Both the position numbers and the translations under genes were made by a program. The notes under the pieces were generated by a model. The model ran no database searches, was not told where the DNA came from, and saw only the letters and a list, made by a program, of their open reading frames with translations. Shown here piece by piece: positions 1 through 10,455 of a stretch of DNA of 64,000 bases (positions within the stretch are counted from its first letter, which is position 1; every line of letters starts with the position of its first letter). The stretch lies in the NCBI RefSeq assembly GCF_027943255.1, contig NC_072895.1, forward strand, positions 21,302,001 to 21,366,000, read 5' to 3'. Source of the DNA: Anastrepha obliqua. Taxonomy: Eukaryota; Arthropoda; Insecta; Diptera; Tephritidae.

Positions 1-904
1 TGAAAACATTTTTTTTTTCTACATTTTAGAGGTATCTGTCCCCTTAAGGCATTTTGTTAGGTTAAATAAGGAAGTTTGATCCGGACCGAATTTTATGTCT
101 GTGTGCACATTTAATTTAATTTGGGTTGGCTGTTAATTTTTGGAATCAAATAGCCAAGGAGATTTATAGCTTGCAACATCAAACGGAGACGGAAATTTAG
201 ACTTACCATATAAAAATGATATGAGTTTGGAGAAAAAGGATTCCTTTATTTTTGCGTAAAATTTTCCCTAACATCAAAAATGCCTGTGTGAGGTTATTCA
301 CTATCGGATGAGGTCAACAAACTGTAAAGATACTTTATAAAACGGATCCTAAGCATATCAAACTTCACACCAAACTATGCAATTTCGCTGGAAACCGCAA
401 CTGAAGAAAGCAACTTTTATACGTTGGCTCTTCACATGAAATATATTTTTAAAACTTTATACGGATATAAAGAAAGCAGACTTCCGCAAAAATTAACGCA
501 GTATTTGATACGAAAAAACATTGTCTAGTACAAATATCTAAATAAAATGGGCTCAGAATTTGGATTAACTTTCGATGAGTGCATAAATAGCACGCAGTGG
601 CACAGCCTTTGCATACAGTTGCTGAAAGAATTAAGGCCAAACACACCGGAGAACATAGCGAGAAGGCTTTACACTATTGTATTCGGCTTTACACTATTGA
701 AATTATTTAATAGCGAATTTTAACTAATTGAATATTTTATTTATATTTATATAAGGAAAATGACAGATGACAAATTTTCATGTCCTATGAACATATCTTG
801 GGTTTGGAAATAAGTTCATAGCATCTTTATATTTTCTTTTATTTTAAAACGATTCGTTTGCTGTTTGGCAAAAGAAAGGAATTCATTCGATAGAACTCTT
901 TCTG
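1..904. other. AT-rich stretch without a recognised gene
   Basis: Only short, low-complexity frames are present and none resembles a protein family I know. The stretch ends where a Tc1/mariner-like element begins. Confidence 0.5.
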
Positions 905-1400
905 CTCTAGAAAACTAAAAGGTTTTCTAATAAGAGGTGTTATTTTAATATTCAAAGAAAAATGCTATTTTTAAATATAAATGATCGGATTTTTATTTCA
1001 TTACAAAGAGGAAGGTAAGCCGTTAATAGTGGAAAATAACATCAGGCAAATGACCACCACGACCACACTTACAGGACAATATCCTTTTCATGAAATTTTC
1101 CATAACCGAATCGCAAAGTGGCTGCCCTATGTTCTCGATAGCCTCACGATTTCCATCTTTGAGGTCTTGAATCGACCCTGGGCTGTTGGCGTAGACCTTC
1201 TTTTTTACGTGGCTCCCAAGAAAAAGGTCACAAGGTGTTAAATCACAAGATCTTGGTGGCCAATTGTGATCACCTCTTCGAGAGATAACATGGTCCGGAA
1301 ACTTTTCCCGTAAAAAATTAATGGTTTCGTTTCTTGTGTGCGCCGTTTAGTTGATGAAAATAAACGTTGTCCAGATCAATACCATCAAATTCCATTCGCC
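905..1400 (-). mobile_element. Tc1/mariner-superfamily element, 3' transposase fragment (copy 1)
   Basis: Read on the minus strand this encodes the C-terminal half of an insect Tc1/mariner-like transposase. It contains [17 protein letters not shown], where the last Asp of PCD corresponds to the third catalytic residue, followed by KKKVYANSPGSIQDLKDG, and stops at a TAA at 1023-1025. The second catalytic site reads NGA where relatives have DGA, and the frame shifts just after it, so this copy is dead. The terminal segment 905-1100 is nearly repeated at 5686-5866, which marks it as a dispersed repeat. Confidence 0.75.
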
Positions 1401-1469
1401 ATTAACACCTATTATTGGGAAACCCAATGTATTTTTGAGTTATTTCATTTTTTATTAGTTTTGGGGCCT

Positions 1470-2500
1470 AGGAATGGAATACCCAAAGTGCAAAAATCAA
1501 TATTTTCAACATTTGCTCTTCTTTGCTTTTCATCGAGGTCAAAAATCTGCCGAAACAGCAGGGCATTTGTGACGTGTATAAAGAAGGTGTCATACGCCTG
1601 TCTACAGCACGGAAATGGTTCGTAGAGTTCAAAAATGGCGACTTTGAAGTCGATGACACGTCCCGCAACGTAAGAAGCGGACGACTTCTGAATTCGATGA
1701 AAAACGTCTCAAATCAGTCGGAAAAAATGAGCCGCGATCAAAAAAGGCTTCTCAATCACCTTCATTCTAAGATATTTACCACAAAATTGGGAGCCTGGTG
1801 GTTTCACGAGCTCAACGAAAAAAAAACATAGAAAGTTTTCTTCAAATTGCTTCTCAGCATATCGTCCGCCATCGAGTAACACGCGGTCATATCAGCGTTT
1901 TTTATACCGAATCGTCACGGGAGATGAGAAATGGTGCCTATACATCAATATGAAGCAAAGAAAAGAGTGGGTGGCTCCAGGAGATATGCTAAATCTGAGA
2001 GTCAAGATGGCTCTTCTTCCAAAGAAGATCATGAAATGTGTTTGGTGAGACTGGGAGGGTATGGTGCACTGGGAAATGCTCGAAAAGAATGCCAAAATCA
2101 ACAAGGAGTTCTACATGCATTGCCCAACCACATCGCGCGAATGAGACTATTCGACTGAAAAGACGTGATCGACAGAGTCAAACCATACTCCTTCACGACA
2201 ACGGCAAGCGCCATGTTGCACAAGTCGTCAAAGCCGCGCTCCAAGAGCTCGAATCGGAGGTCCTTCAGAATTCGCCGTTTTCTCTGGGCCTTGCACCGAC
2301 TGATTACCTTCTGTTCCGCTCCCTGATAAACCATATGAATTCATTCGATAACCAAGAGGTCCTTAAGAACTGGCTGAACAACTTCTTTGACACCAGACCA
2401 GGTGATTTTTGGCGGAACGGCATCAACAAATTGGTCGAGAGGGGGGAAGAGGTTGTAAACTGTAATGGCGAATTGATTAACTTATTGATATAATTATTAT
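1470..2500 (+). mobile_element. Mariner (DD34D) transposase pseudogene, cecropia-like
   Basis: A mariner transposase can be followed in three frames. The N-terminal part has STARKWFVEFKNGDFEVDD, the helix-turn-helix linker region. The first catalytic Asp lies in VTGDEKW near 1915, the second in LLHDNGKRH near 2195, and the third in APTDYLLF near 2300, with 34 residues between the second and third. The C-terminus has FDTRPGDFWRNGINKLVERGEE. Several frameshifts and stops break it, so it cannot make a transposase. The wording best matches the cecropia-type mariners, which is a family judgement from memory. Confidence 0.85.
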
Positions 2501-2541
2501 TTATTGTTTAAATAAAAGTCTTCGCTCATCATTTTCATCAT

Positions 2542-2588
2542 CCTCATAAAAATATCTGGCGTTCGGAGTCGGCTTGAAACTGTAGGTC
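2542..2588 (+). repeat. tRNA-SINE fragment (3' body)
   Basis: A 47-bp piece of the dispersed SINE described at 48140-48444, in plus orientation: it matches the core running from the CTCATAAAAATATCTG segment to TGTAGGTC. The head and tail are missing. Confidence 0.7.
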
Positions 2589-2764
2589 AACGCTACCAAC
2601 TTATTCTCCAACCCAATATAAATTTTTTTTTTTTTTTTATTACAAACATTTTATTATATATAAGTACAATGTTTGTTAACACTACAACTAGTTTAAGGAA
2701 AACTAACAAGCAGTATGATTTTAACAATTTTGTGGGGTTTTTATCAAGAGAGTTTGAGGATCTC

Positions 2765-3215
2765 TTCTTTACATTAACTACCAATAAGATCATATGGGTC
2801 TTTTCGCTGGCGTCGTCGGGTTAGGCCTGCGGTGTTGAGAAGCTTGCTAGCTTCCTCGTTTACGTGCCCCTGGAGTCTCTTAGAGTGGGCTTCTGCTTGT
2901 ATTATATTTTAATAACTTCAGCGACGGTAGGAATGTTGAGGTCACGCTGAAAATCTGCATTACGAACGTACCAAGGTGCGTTCACAATGTTTTTGAGAAT
3001 TTTATTTTGAAATCGTTGGATTATGTTAATATTATTTTGACTAGAACAGCCCTAAAATTGTGCGCCGTAAGACCACACTGGTTATTTTGTTATATGTATA
3101 TGTAGAGTTTTGAATTCCGTCCAATGGGCCTGTTCACTTTTAGTATTTTCAAATTAAGTTCACTTCGTTTTATTTTTATATGCTCCTTCCAACGAAGCTT
3201 GACTTGTTTACAGTA
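2765..3215 (-). mobile_element. Jockey-like non-LTR retrotransposon, reverse-transcriptase C-terminal fragment
   Basis: The minus strand encodes PVWSYGAQF then NIIQRFQNKILKNIVNAPWY and VRNADFQRDLNIPTVAE, the well-conserved region after the reverse-transcriptase palm in jockey-type LINEs. It continues after a frameshift as HVNEEASKLLNTAGLTRR. A stop interrupts the QLWGCS motif position. This is a 5'-truncated, decayed copy. Confidence 0.8.
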
Positions 3216-4276
3216 GCACAGAAAACAAACTATGTGACATATCACGCTGAAATTTGCCATGCAAGCTTATAACAGTCCTACCAAAAAACAAAAAATCTAT
3301 TTTTGCCATATGTCATCCGCGTCTCGGATACCGTACTTGATACCGTCTCGTTCATATTTGAGTAGAAGGTATGTTTATCGGAATACACTTAGAGGTACTT
3401 AGAGGTGTGCCTGTACCTGTTTACATATAAGTTGCAGTTCGCAGAATGAACTCCAGCTTAACAAATAACTGCTTACATGCCATAGCATCTACATTTGAAG
3501 CATTAGGCAGTCACCTTCTTAAATAGAAATGCGAATAATATGGCTGATTGCTGGGCACGGAAATTGCTTTTCACCAGTGACATTTTCTTCCTCAAAGCCT
3601 GTCTGTCAGTTTCTGCGACAGCACAAAATAAGAAATAAAAACGACATAAATGCAACACATCCACAAATGCGCACTGCACATCCATTGCTCAACTTTCAAG
3701 AAAGAAAGCCAATTGCAAGAGCACATAAAAGTCATCACTCCGCATACTCACTTTCGTCCATTTACTATTCATTCTCTTAGATAGGCATTGGCATTGTCAG
3801 GGACGTTCAAGTTTGCACTTGGCGGCACATTTTTGGCATCAATAGCAACAACATGCCATGGTTGCTTAGCAGTGACACTCAATTTAAGTCTGCCTCAAAG
3901 CTCTCTTCTGGCATTGTTGTCTGAAACTGACACACATATACTCGTGCATGCATGCATGTGTACATGTGATCACACATAGGGCTTACATTTTTTGTAAGGT
4001 TCACAAGAGTCAATAAAGTTAAAAAACTAGAGTAAAACTTAAATTCAATTTAAAAAGTAAAAATTGGCCATAAACCCAGCACCACTTTTTAATTAACGCA
4101 AAATGATCCAATGGTGTTATACAAAATTCATGTTTTGCAAAAACGAAAAAAAAAACAAATTCATCCTGAATTGACACTATTACTTTTTTGTTAAAAACTA
4201 TACAATCATTGGTCCAAAATTATATTCCTAAAAATATAAAATAGTGCCGCCCAAAAAGGGAAGTTTACCTTCGCGT
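3216..4276. other. No gene recognised
   Basis: AT-rich DNA with short frames only. Small direct repeats of CATG and CACA type lie near 3940-3975. Nothing is supported as coding. Confidence 0.5.
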
Positions 4277-5685
4277 TCTTACGATGCGTAAGCACCACCA
4301 CAGCACTCAACGTCATTAACACTCAGATAAACCGCGGGCTCAACCAAAACCGCCTCTGCGAGAGGACTGCCCTAGTAGCGTAGGATCTAAAAGAGGCTTT
4401 CGACACAGTCAGCCACGTCACGCTACTAGATGATATTTTATAGTCGACACCCCCGCCAGGGCTGAAGAGGTGGACCGCGAACTACCTGAGTGGTCGGCAT
4501 TCGTCAGTGCTATTTTGAGACCAAATCTCAAAACAGAGGAAAATAAGGCAAGGAGTTCCGCAGGGTGGTGTCCTTTCATCATTGCTGGTCTCCTACGCCG
4601 ACGATTCCATGATAATGGCGTCGGGCAATGACATTGATGGCATGTACGTCAAAGTGAACGATTAATTCACCGATCGCTTTCTAACTGCGAGGAATATACA
4701 ACTTTCCCCCACAAAGTCCACAGCGCCCCTCTTTACCACCTGGACAAAGGAGGTCAAACTGCAACTCAAAGTCAAAGTCGATGACACAGCAATCTGTTTA
4801 CAATCCCAAAATTTTGGATGTAACCTTTGACAGTTTGCGCTCCTTCTCTCAACCGCAATTGCCTCTAAAGAAAGACAAAGAAATGTTGCTATCGAAATTT
4901 AAGGCAATAAGTTGGACGGTTTTAAACTATGCTGCGCCTGTCTGGTCGCCTGGAACCAATGATTCGCAGTGGACGAAGCTACAGACTTGTCAAAACACTG
5001 CCGTTAGGACTGCGACAGTCTACTTATGTCCCCATTACAACATCTGCATGACGAGGACCATAATAAACTGCTCAGCAAGCAGTTCCTGTTAGGGTGTTAC
5101 CACAGGTCCCAGCCATGCAGACACCTGCTTGAGTCTGAGCCACCTCCCAGATATGTCAGGAGGCACCTCCTTAATTACGGCAACGCGACCTAGGACAAAA
5201 CAGAATTACTGGATCGGAGAGTGTACAGACAGACAATTAACGACATTAAACGGGAGACTCTTACCACCTTCTTAAGTTCCCAACCCCCAAATGCCGACAT
5301 CGGAGTCAACCACCATACATTGCAGACGAGGAGCTCCAACTTCACCGAGAGTCCCGCGTAACCTTGGCACAATTACGTTCTGGATTCCTTAGCAGGTTAA
5401 AGTCCTACCTATCCAGAATTGACCCCGACATACTAAACATATGTCCTGCATGGGAAGGCACCCCGCACGACACTAACCACCTTTTCACATGCCCCGTCAA
5501 ACCCACTCATCTAACACCCCTCTCCCTCTGGACCCAACCTGTCGAAACATGGTGTTTCCTCGGCCTGCCGTTAGATGAGCTAGACCAAGACGACCGGTGA
5601 TTTACACTGGATTGGTAGGGCAAAGTTACTGCAAAGATAACAACATGCGTAACGATGTAATGCTTGCCCTTTTAAATAAAGGGTT
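4277..5685 (+). mobile_element. Jockey-clade LINE, decayed reverse transcriptase
   Basis: The plus strand carries a reverse-transcriptase relic. VALDLKEAFDTVSH (RT block with the first catalytic Asp) lies near 4375, RQGVPQGGVLSS near 4555, and the active-site motif SYADDSMIMASGND near 4590-4630. A late part reads AAPVWSPG near 4930 and DLAHL-like C-terminal segments run to about 5600. Many stops and frameshifts occur. The 3' end is at about 5680, after a short A/T-rich TTTAAATAAAGGG stretch, and abuts the Tc1-like repeat. Confidence 0.85.
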
Positions 5686-5866
5686 TTTAATAGGAGGTGT
5701 TACTTTGATATTCAAAGAAAAATGCTATTTTTTAATATAAATGATCGGATGTTTATTTCATTATAAAGAGGAAGGTATGCCGTTAATAGTGGAAAATAAC
5801 ATCAGGCAAATGACCACCACGACCACGCTTGCAGGACAATACCCTTTTCATGAAATTTTCCATAGG
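5686..5866 (-). mobile_element. Tc1/mariner-superfamily element end (copy 2)
   Basis: About 180 bp that closely repeat 905-1095, including the last codons of the transposase and the element end with the GGTGTTA motif. It breaks off abruptly at about 5866, so only the 3' terminus survives. Confidence 0.75.
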
Positions 5867-6334
5867 GTCCAAGGGCTGCCGTCCCAGTAAACTAGCCCTG
5901 TATAGTAAACCGTTTATCATGTACTCTGCATTTATATTCTATTTGCATAGACATCGTTACTTTGTCAAAGAGAGAGGCGACTTCGAAAATATAACTCAAA
6001 ACTTAACTACAATACTTAGAGATTTGCTTTACTCAGAGTTTTAGTTCACACTGAGTGAGTGATATATCTGACTGTCGGGTTAGAGTGAACTCAGCAGCTG
6101 AGTTTTCTTGGCTCAGAGGTTTTTATAGCACTACCGCTCTCAACTGTCGAAGTCTTCGTCTGAGAATGGGTGCTCATTTCGCTTAACGCTGTGTCAGATG
6201 CAACGAAAACGGGCCTAAATTTGTTGTGTTTTCAATCTCAGAATGTACTCTTACTGAACAAATGAAATTGCAAACAAGTTATTGGACAACGTACTCATCA
6301 TTTTCGTTGATTCAAACAGTTGAATGTGTTTACA
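5867..6334. other. No gene recognised
   Basis: Mixed-composition DNA between two transposon fragments, with no convincing frame or repeat match inside the window. Confidence 0.45.
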
Positions 6335-6430
6335 TCTCCATTTGTCCTGCCTACCGTGAGAATGAGGAGGCGATGAAACACTTGTTGTGCATCTGCCTAG
6401 CCTTTGAGTGGAGACGAGTATCTTAGTTCT
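6335..6430 (+). mobile_element. Short LINE C-terminal fragment (CPAYRENEEAMKHLLCICLAFEW)
   Basis: The plus strand encodes a Cys/His cluster of the form CPA..EN-E..KHLLCIC, like the zinc-knuckle tail found after the RNase H domain of R1/LOA-type LINEs. The same tail occurs intact near 55420 (CPACEEDDE-TADHFLCIC). Only about 30 codons remain. Confidence 0.55.
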
Positions 6431-7179
6431 CTAACTTCCTGAGCGCGTTTTCGTGCTGTTGTTGTTTATTTGCCACAAAAAGCAATAAAAGTTGGGCAAA
6501 ACGAATTGAGTATTCAAAGTCCTTTCAAGCAGTCTTCAAAGTGCCAACATATGATGCATTTTTGATTTTTGTTTTATAGTAGCAGAGCTGATAGTGTCAC
6601 GCTCATAAGAATCAAAAGTTTGATTGGTGATGCTGTGCTAATTGAAAAGACATAACTATTCCCCCCAATTCTTGGATAATATTCTTCAGCAAAGAGAAAT
6701 TCTGCACACAATTCCACTAAATAAGTAAAAATTCCATTGCACGTTGAGATTAGGTACCAACTTTCCATAGAAACAGAAGCAGAAATGGAAATAGAAATAG
6801 AAATATTTTATGTAGTAAACCAAAAAATTTGCAAATGGGCAGGCAAAGGCAAGCGAGTAGCGTCAGACATTGTAAACGACTAGAAAAAATTGCAAAGTGA
6901 AAAACGCAAAGTCGAAACCTGAAAAAAGCATACATATGGAAATATTTTCTCACAAAAATGCAACAATAAAAGTTGAATGAAAATGGAATGGAATGTACAA
7001 GGAAAAGCAAGAGTGTGAGATAATGGAAGTCATTCAAACGTTCATTCTCAACTTAACCCCCAATAGACGAAAACTCATAAATCAACAGCATACGCCACAA
7101 AAACTGGCGTTGCACAGTGCAACGTCACCATAAAAATCATGGGCAAAGTAGAGAAGTGATCATAGTTTTTGGATGTTTG
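6431..7179. other. AT-rich stretch without a recognised gene
   Basis: Only low-complexity frames rich in Phe/Leu on the minus strand, which reflect A-rich composition. No repeat of this segment was noticed elsewhere in the window. Confidence 0.5.
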
Positions 7180-7445
7180 GCGCTTAAAAGAAAAAAATAT
7201 TAATTTAAAAAAACGTTGAATATTATTTGGCGAAAATGCGAAAATCTAAGCCAGGCTGCTGAACTTGTGCATGGTGTTTATGGTGCCGATAATGTAACAA
7301 TTGTGGTTTCATCGATTCCGTTCAGGCATTTTTGATGTTAAACAAAATGTTTTTATTTTAATATCGATAAAATCACAGAAATAATTGAAGTTGACCGGCT
7401 GTTAGTAGTCCTAGCATCGCCCATTTGCAGAAAAATTCTACGCAA
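7180..7445 (+). mobile_element. Mariner transposase N-terminal fragment
   Basis: With frameshifts the plus strand reads NLSQAAELVHGVYGADNVT, then FRHF-FDVK and NVDKITEIIEVDRL, which match the N-terminal DNA-binding domain of a mariner transposase. No catalytic region follows. It ends near a run of AT-rich sequence. Confidence 0.65.
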
Positions 7446-7703
7446 AAATAATGGATTTATTTTATTTTTTATTTTATTTTATAAAGGTTTACATAACAAT
7501 AAAATAATTATACAAACTGAAAGTAGTGCAGCGCTAGCATCGGAGGCTTTCGGCTGGAATAATGGATTTATTTTCCCAAAGTTAATATTATCGGGCCACT
7601 TTTGAATATTCCCGAAGACTTGGTTCTCTGGAAACTTTCCTTGTCCCGAGAGACAAATCCTCCAACTATAAATTCCTCGAGAGAAGATTTCCGAGTATAT
7701 TTT

Positions 7704-7764
7704 TGCCTTGAAAGAGCTTCTCATAAAAAACCATCTGAGGCGTAAAACTGTAGGTCCTTCCCGA
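7704..7764 (+). repeat. tRNA-SINE fragment
   Basis: A diverged 60-bp piece of the SINE core (GAGCTTCTCATAAAAAACC through CTGTAGGTCC). It directly abuts an inverted LINE endonuclease fragment. Confidence 0.55.
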
Positions 7765-7955
7765 AAAGGATGCGAATTATTGCGAGACGCTTGTCCACCG
7801 GTGTGCACAAAAGCCCAACACCAAATTTGCGCTCCTTTACATGACAGCTGTAGTAGACGTCACCAGGTCCAATGGTCTTCTTGTCTTGCCTCGTCCATCG
7901 CATCTTTAAAATAGCGGCGACGTCAGCCTTTACTCTTACAAGGACATCAACCAGC
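7765..7955 (-). mobile_element. RTE-type LINE endonuclease fragment
   Basis: The minus strand encodes KADVAAILKMRWTRQDKK and then GDVYYSCHVKERKFGVGLLC and PVDKRLAIIRI, a characteristic apurinic-like endonuclease segment of RTE/BovB-like LINEs. Only this roughly 60-residue piece is left. Confidence 0.75.
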
Positions 7956-8389
7956 CGGAAAATTTGTAGAATTTATAAAATCTTTTTATAAATCTTGTAG
8001 AAAATTTGAAACCTGAATTATTTTGATATTTGTTATAGATTGAACTATATTTTTGTACAAAAAATAATTGAAATTGAAAAATAAATAAGTAAATAGTCAA
8101 AACATGTTGCAGAGGTGCTTCTGTAATAATTGCTAATAAAACTGGCCAAAATTGCATTTTTTATCTGATGATTGAGGTTTTTAATTTGACGTCGCTGATT
8201 CTTAATATACCCTCAATTAATTTGTGACACCTCTTGTTTATGAGATATAGCTTTCGTTAATAATTCATTAATTTTTGTTTGCTCGTTTGCTGGAAAATTA
8301 AAAAAAAGGGGTTTCGACACCATTATTAATTGACAATTGAGACTTACAAAAACTACTTTGGTCACCCGAAGGAAATGAAAAATAAGTAT
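7956..8389. other. AT-rich gap before the family-X pseudogene
   Basis: Contains no supported frame. It does not match the inverted-repeat arms of the second family-X copy, so this copy lacks visible element ends on its left. Confidence 0.45.
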
Positions 8390-8570
8390 TGAATGCCTCA
8401 AAAGGCATGCAAAACATGCGTTGAGTTTTCACGCCTGTGGACAAATAGGAAAAGGAATAGATTTAGGTACGAAACTGCTATGGTCTGGAAGGAACCCGCG
8501 AACCACCACGACGATTGTTATTTTTGGTTGGTTAACATAACTGGCATTAATCGGAAAAATCGAGCCAAAT

Positions 8571-8893
8571 ATATATATATATATATAATTCGCGGTTACA
8601 CCCTTTTTGGGTGTTTGGCCGAGCTCCTCCTCCTATTTGGGGTGTGCGTCTTGATGTTGTTCCACAAATGGAGGGACCTACAGTTTCAAGCCGACTCCGA
8701 ACGGCAGATATTTTTATGAGGAGCTTTTTCATGGCAGAAATACACTCGGAGGCTTGCCATTGCCTGCCAAGGGGCGACCGCTATTAGAAAAATCTTTTTC
8801 TTAATTTTGGTGTTTGACCGAGATTCGAACCTATTTTCTCTCTGTGAATTCCGAATGGTAGTCGCGCACCAACCCATTCGGCTACGGCGGCCG
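8571..8893 (-). repeat. tRNA-derived SINE, near full length, inserted in family X
   Basis: Minus-strand copy. An (AT)n tail lies at 8570-8588, then the body, then the tRNA-like head at 8815-8893 with a Pol III B-box (GGTTCGAATCTC on the minus strand) and A-box. The word CCAAATAT borders both sides and is the likely target-site duplication, although it merges with the AT tail. The family-X frame resumes right after the SINE. Confidence 0.85.
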
Positions 8894-8979
8894 CCAAATA
8901 TCCTTGCATACAGTCAGCATATAGACGTGTTTTAAGCCCTAAGATATCACCAGAACCACAAGCTGGTCCATCATAGGAG

Positions 8980-9050
8980 GTTAGGTTAGGTTAAATGGCT
9001 GCCCTAGCTAAAGGGCTCACTTGGACAAATGTTAAGAAATTCGTCCGTTG
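8980..9050 (-). mobile_element. 71-bp retroposed insert with (TAACC)n tail and 13-bp duplication
   Basis: The 13-bp word TCCATCATAGGAG occurs at 8967-8979 and again at 9051-9063, flanking exactly 71 bp. Read on the minus strand the insert ends in TTAACCTAACCTAAC, a simple 3' tail. This is what a severely 5'-truncated LINE insertion looks like. It interrupts the family-X relic. Confidence 0.8.
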
Positions 9051-10455
9051 TCCATCATAGGAGAAGCCTCTGCCTTTAAAGGCGAATACTGACTGTAGGG
9101 ATAGAGACTTTGAATATGACCTGGAAACGCCAAGACGATTCAACCAAGATGATTTAAACGAGCTTATCAGACACTTGGATCTATCAAAGTCTGCTTCTGA
9201 ACTTTTGGCTTCTAAGCTAAAAGAAAGAAACTTAGTAACAAAGTAAACTAAAATTTCTTATTACCGCACAAGAGAACAAAATCTTCAGAAATATTTTGCT
9301 GAAGAAGATGACTTTGTATTTTGTAAAGATATACCTGATTTAATGGCTACAATGGGATTACAAAATTCCACTTTTAATGAGTGGCGTTCATTGATGGACT
9401 CATCAAAACGGAGTCTAAAATGCATTCTCTTGCACAATGGGAATAAATGTGGACCGTTGCCTATTGCACATTCTACTAAAAAACAGAAGCATTTACAACT
9501 GTTACACAAAGTATCCCTGTTTGCTTTGCTTGTGGGACAGTAGAGCCAAAACACAACCTCAGATTAAAACAGATTGGCACACTCGAGAAGCGCTAGTTCC
9601 CGGTCAACAGAACGTGATAAGCCCACCTCTAGCATCAAAGGATCTTATAATTTTACCCCCATTACACACAAAACTAGGGCTTATGAAACAATTAGTAAAC
9701 GATCTTGATAAAAACGGAAATTGTTTTCTTTTTCTATCCAAAAAGTTTCCAAAACTTAGTACAGAAAAGATAAAAGCGGGAATTTTTGATGATCCACAGA
9801 TAAGATCTTTAATAAAAGACTTAAATTTCATTAACTTTATGGCAGAGATCGAGAAAAACGCATGGAATGAGTTTGTTCGGTTTGTTGAAAATTTTTTGCG
9901 AAATAAAAAAAAGTTCTGATTATTCCCAACACGTCGAAAAACTAAAGAGTCACCTTTAAAGCCTTGTTACCATGAGCCTCAAGTTGCACTTTCTTCATAA
10001 TCACACTATTTCCCTGCCAATCTTGCGGATCTAAGCGAAGAACAAGGAGAGCCGTTCCACCAAGACTTTCGTACACTGGAGGAACGCTATCAAGGCTACT
10101 GGAACGCACACATGATGGCTGACTAATGTTGGAGTATTGAGAACAGTTGTTCTCTGCGTTCAGCTTGAAAAAGAAAATCAAACAAACGAAAGTTTTTTTT
10201 CAACTTGAAAACTAAATAAAATATGATTATCTTTAAATATTAGTGTTTTTTATAAAAGGACTTGTGTGTCGTTATTTTTCAACAAGTGCTGATGCTGACA
10301 TTTCAGTTACAGATTTGAAATCCTCATAAAAAATTGGATTAAGATCAATGTCACAACCCAATCATCAGACAAGCTGTTGAGCAGTGTAATCATTTTCCGA
10401 AATCATTTTCAATCGACAATATTTTTACGCTACCAAACGAAAACTCTCATTTTCC

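Larger units (their letters stand above)
8390..10166 (+). pseudogene. Family-X gene relic (arthropod multicopy, possible DDE transposase), copy 1
   Basis: I recognise the wording as a large arthropod family of uncharacterised, repeat-borne proteins, here read in broken frames. The segments in order are: WKEPANHHDDCYFW and GINRKNRAKY (8490-8570); LNELIRHLDLSKSASELLASK (9150-9225); CKDIPDLMATMG (9320-9355); WRSLMDSSKRSLKCILLHNGN (9383-9445); KYPCLLCLWDSRAK (9515-9550); LPPLHTKLGLMKQLVNDLDK (9655-9715); KIKAGIFDDPQIRSLIKD (9768-9825); and LSEEQGEPFHQDF with ERYQGYWNAHMMAD (10030-10126). A SINE splits it at 8571-8893 and a 71-bp insert at 8980-9050. Stops and at least two frameshifts remain after removing these. 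A segment between HSTK and YTKYP seems deleted. The CxxC motif and the Asp/Glu-rich blocks would fit a CACTA-like DDE enzyme, but that is inference. Confidence 0.65.

Noticed and set aside
8980..8996. GGTTAGGTTAGGTTA as telomere-like repeat
   Set aside because: Higher flies lack TTAGG telomeres and the tract is the tail of a 71-bp retroposed insert with a target duplication.
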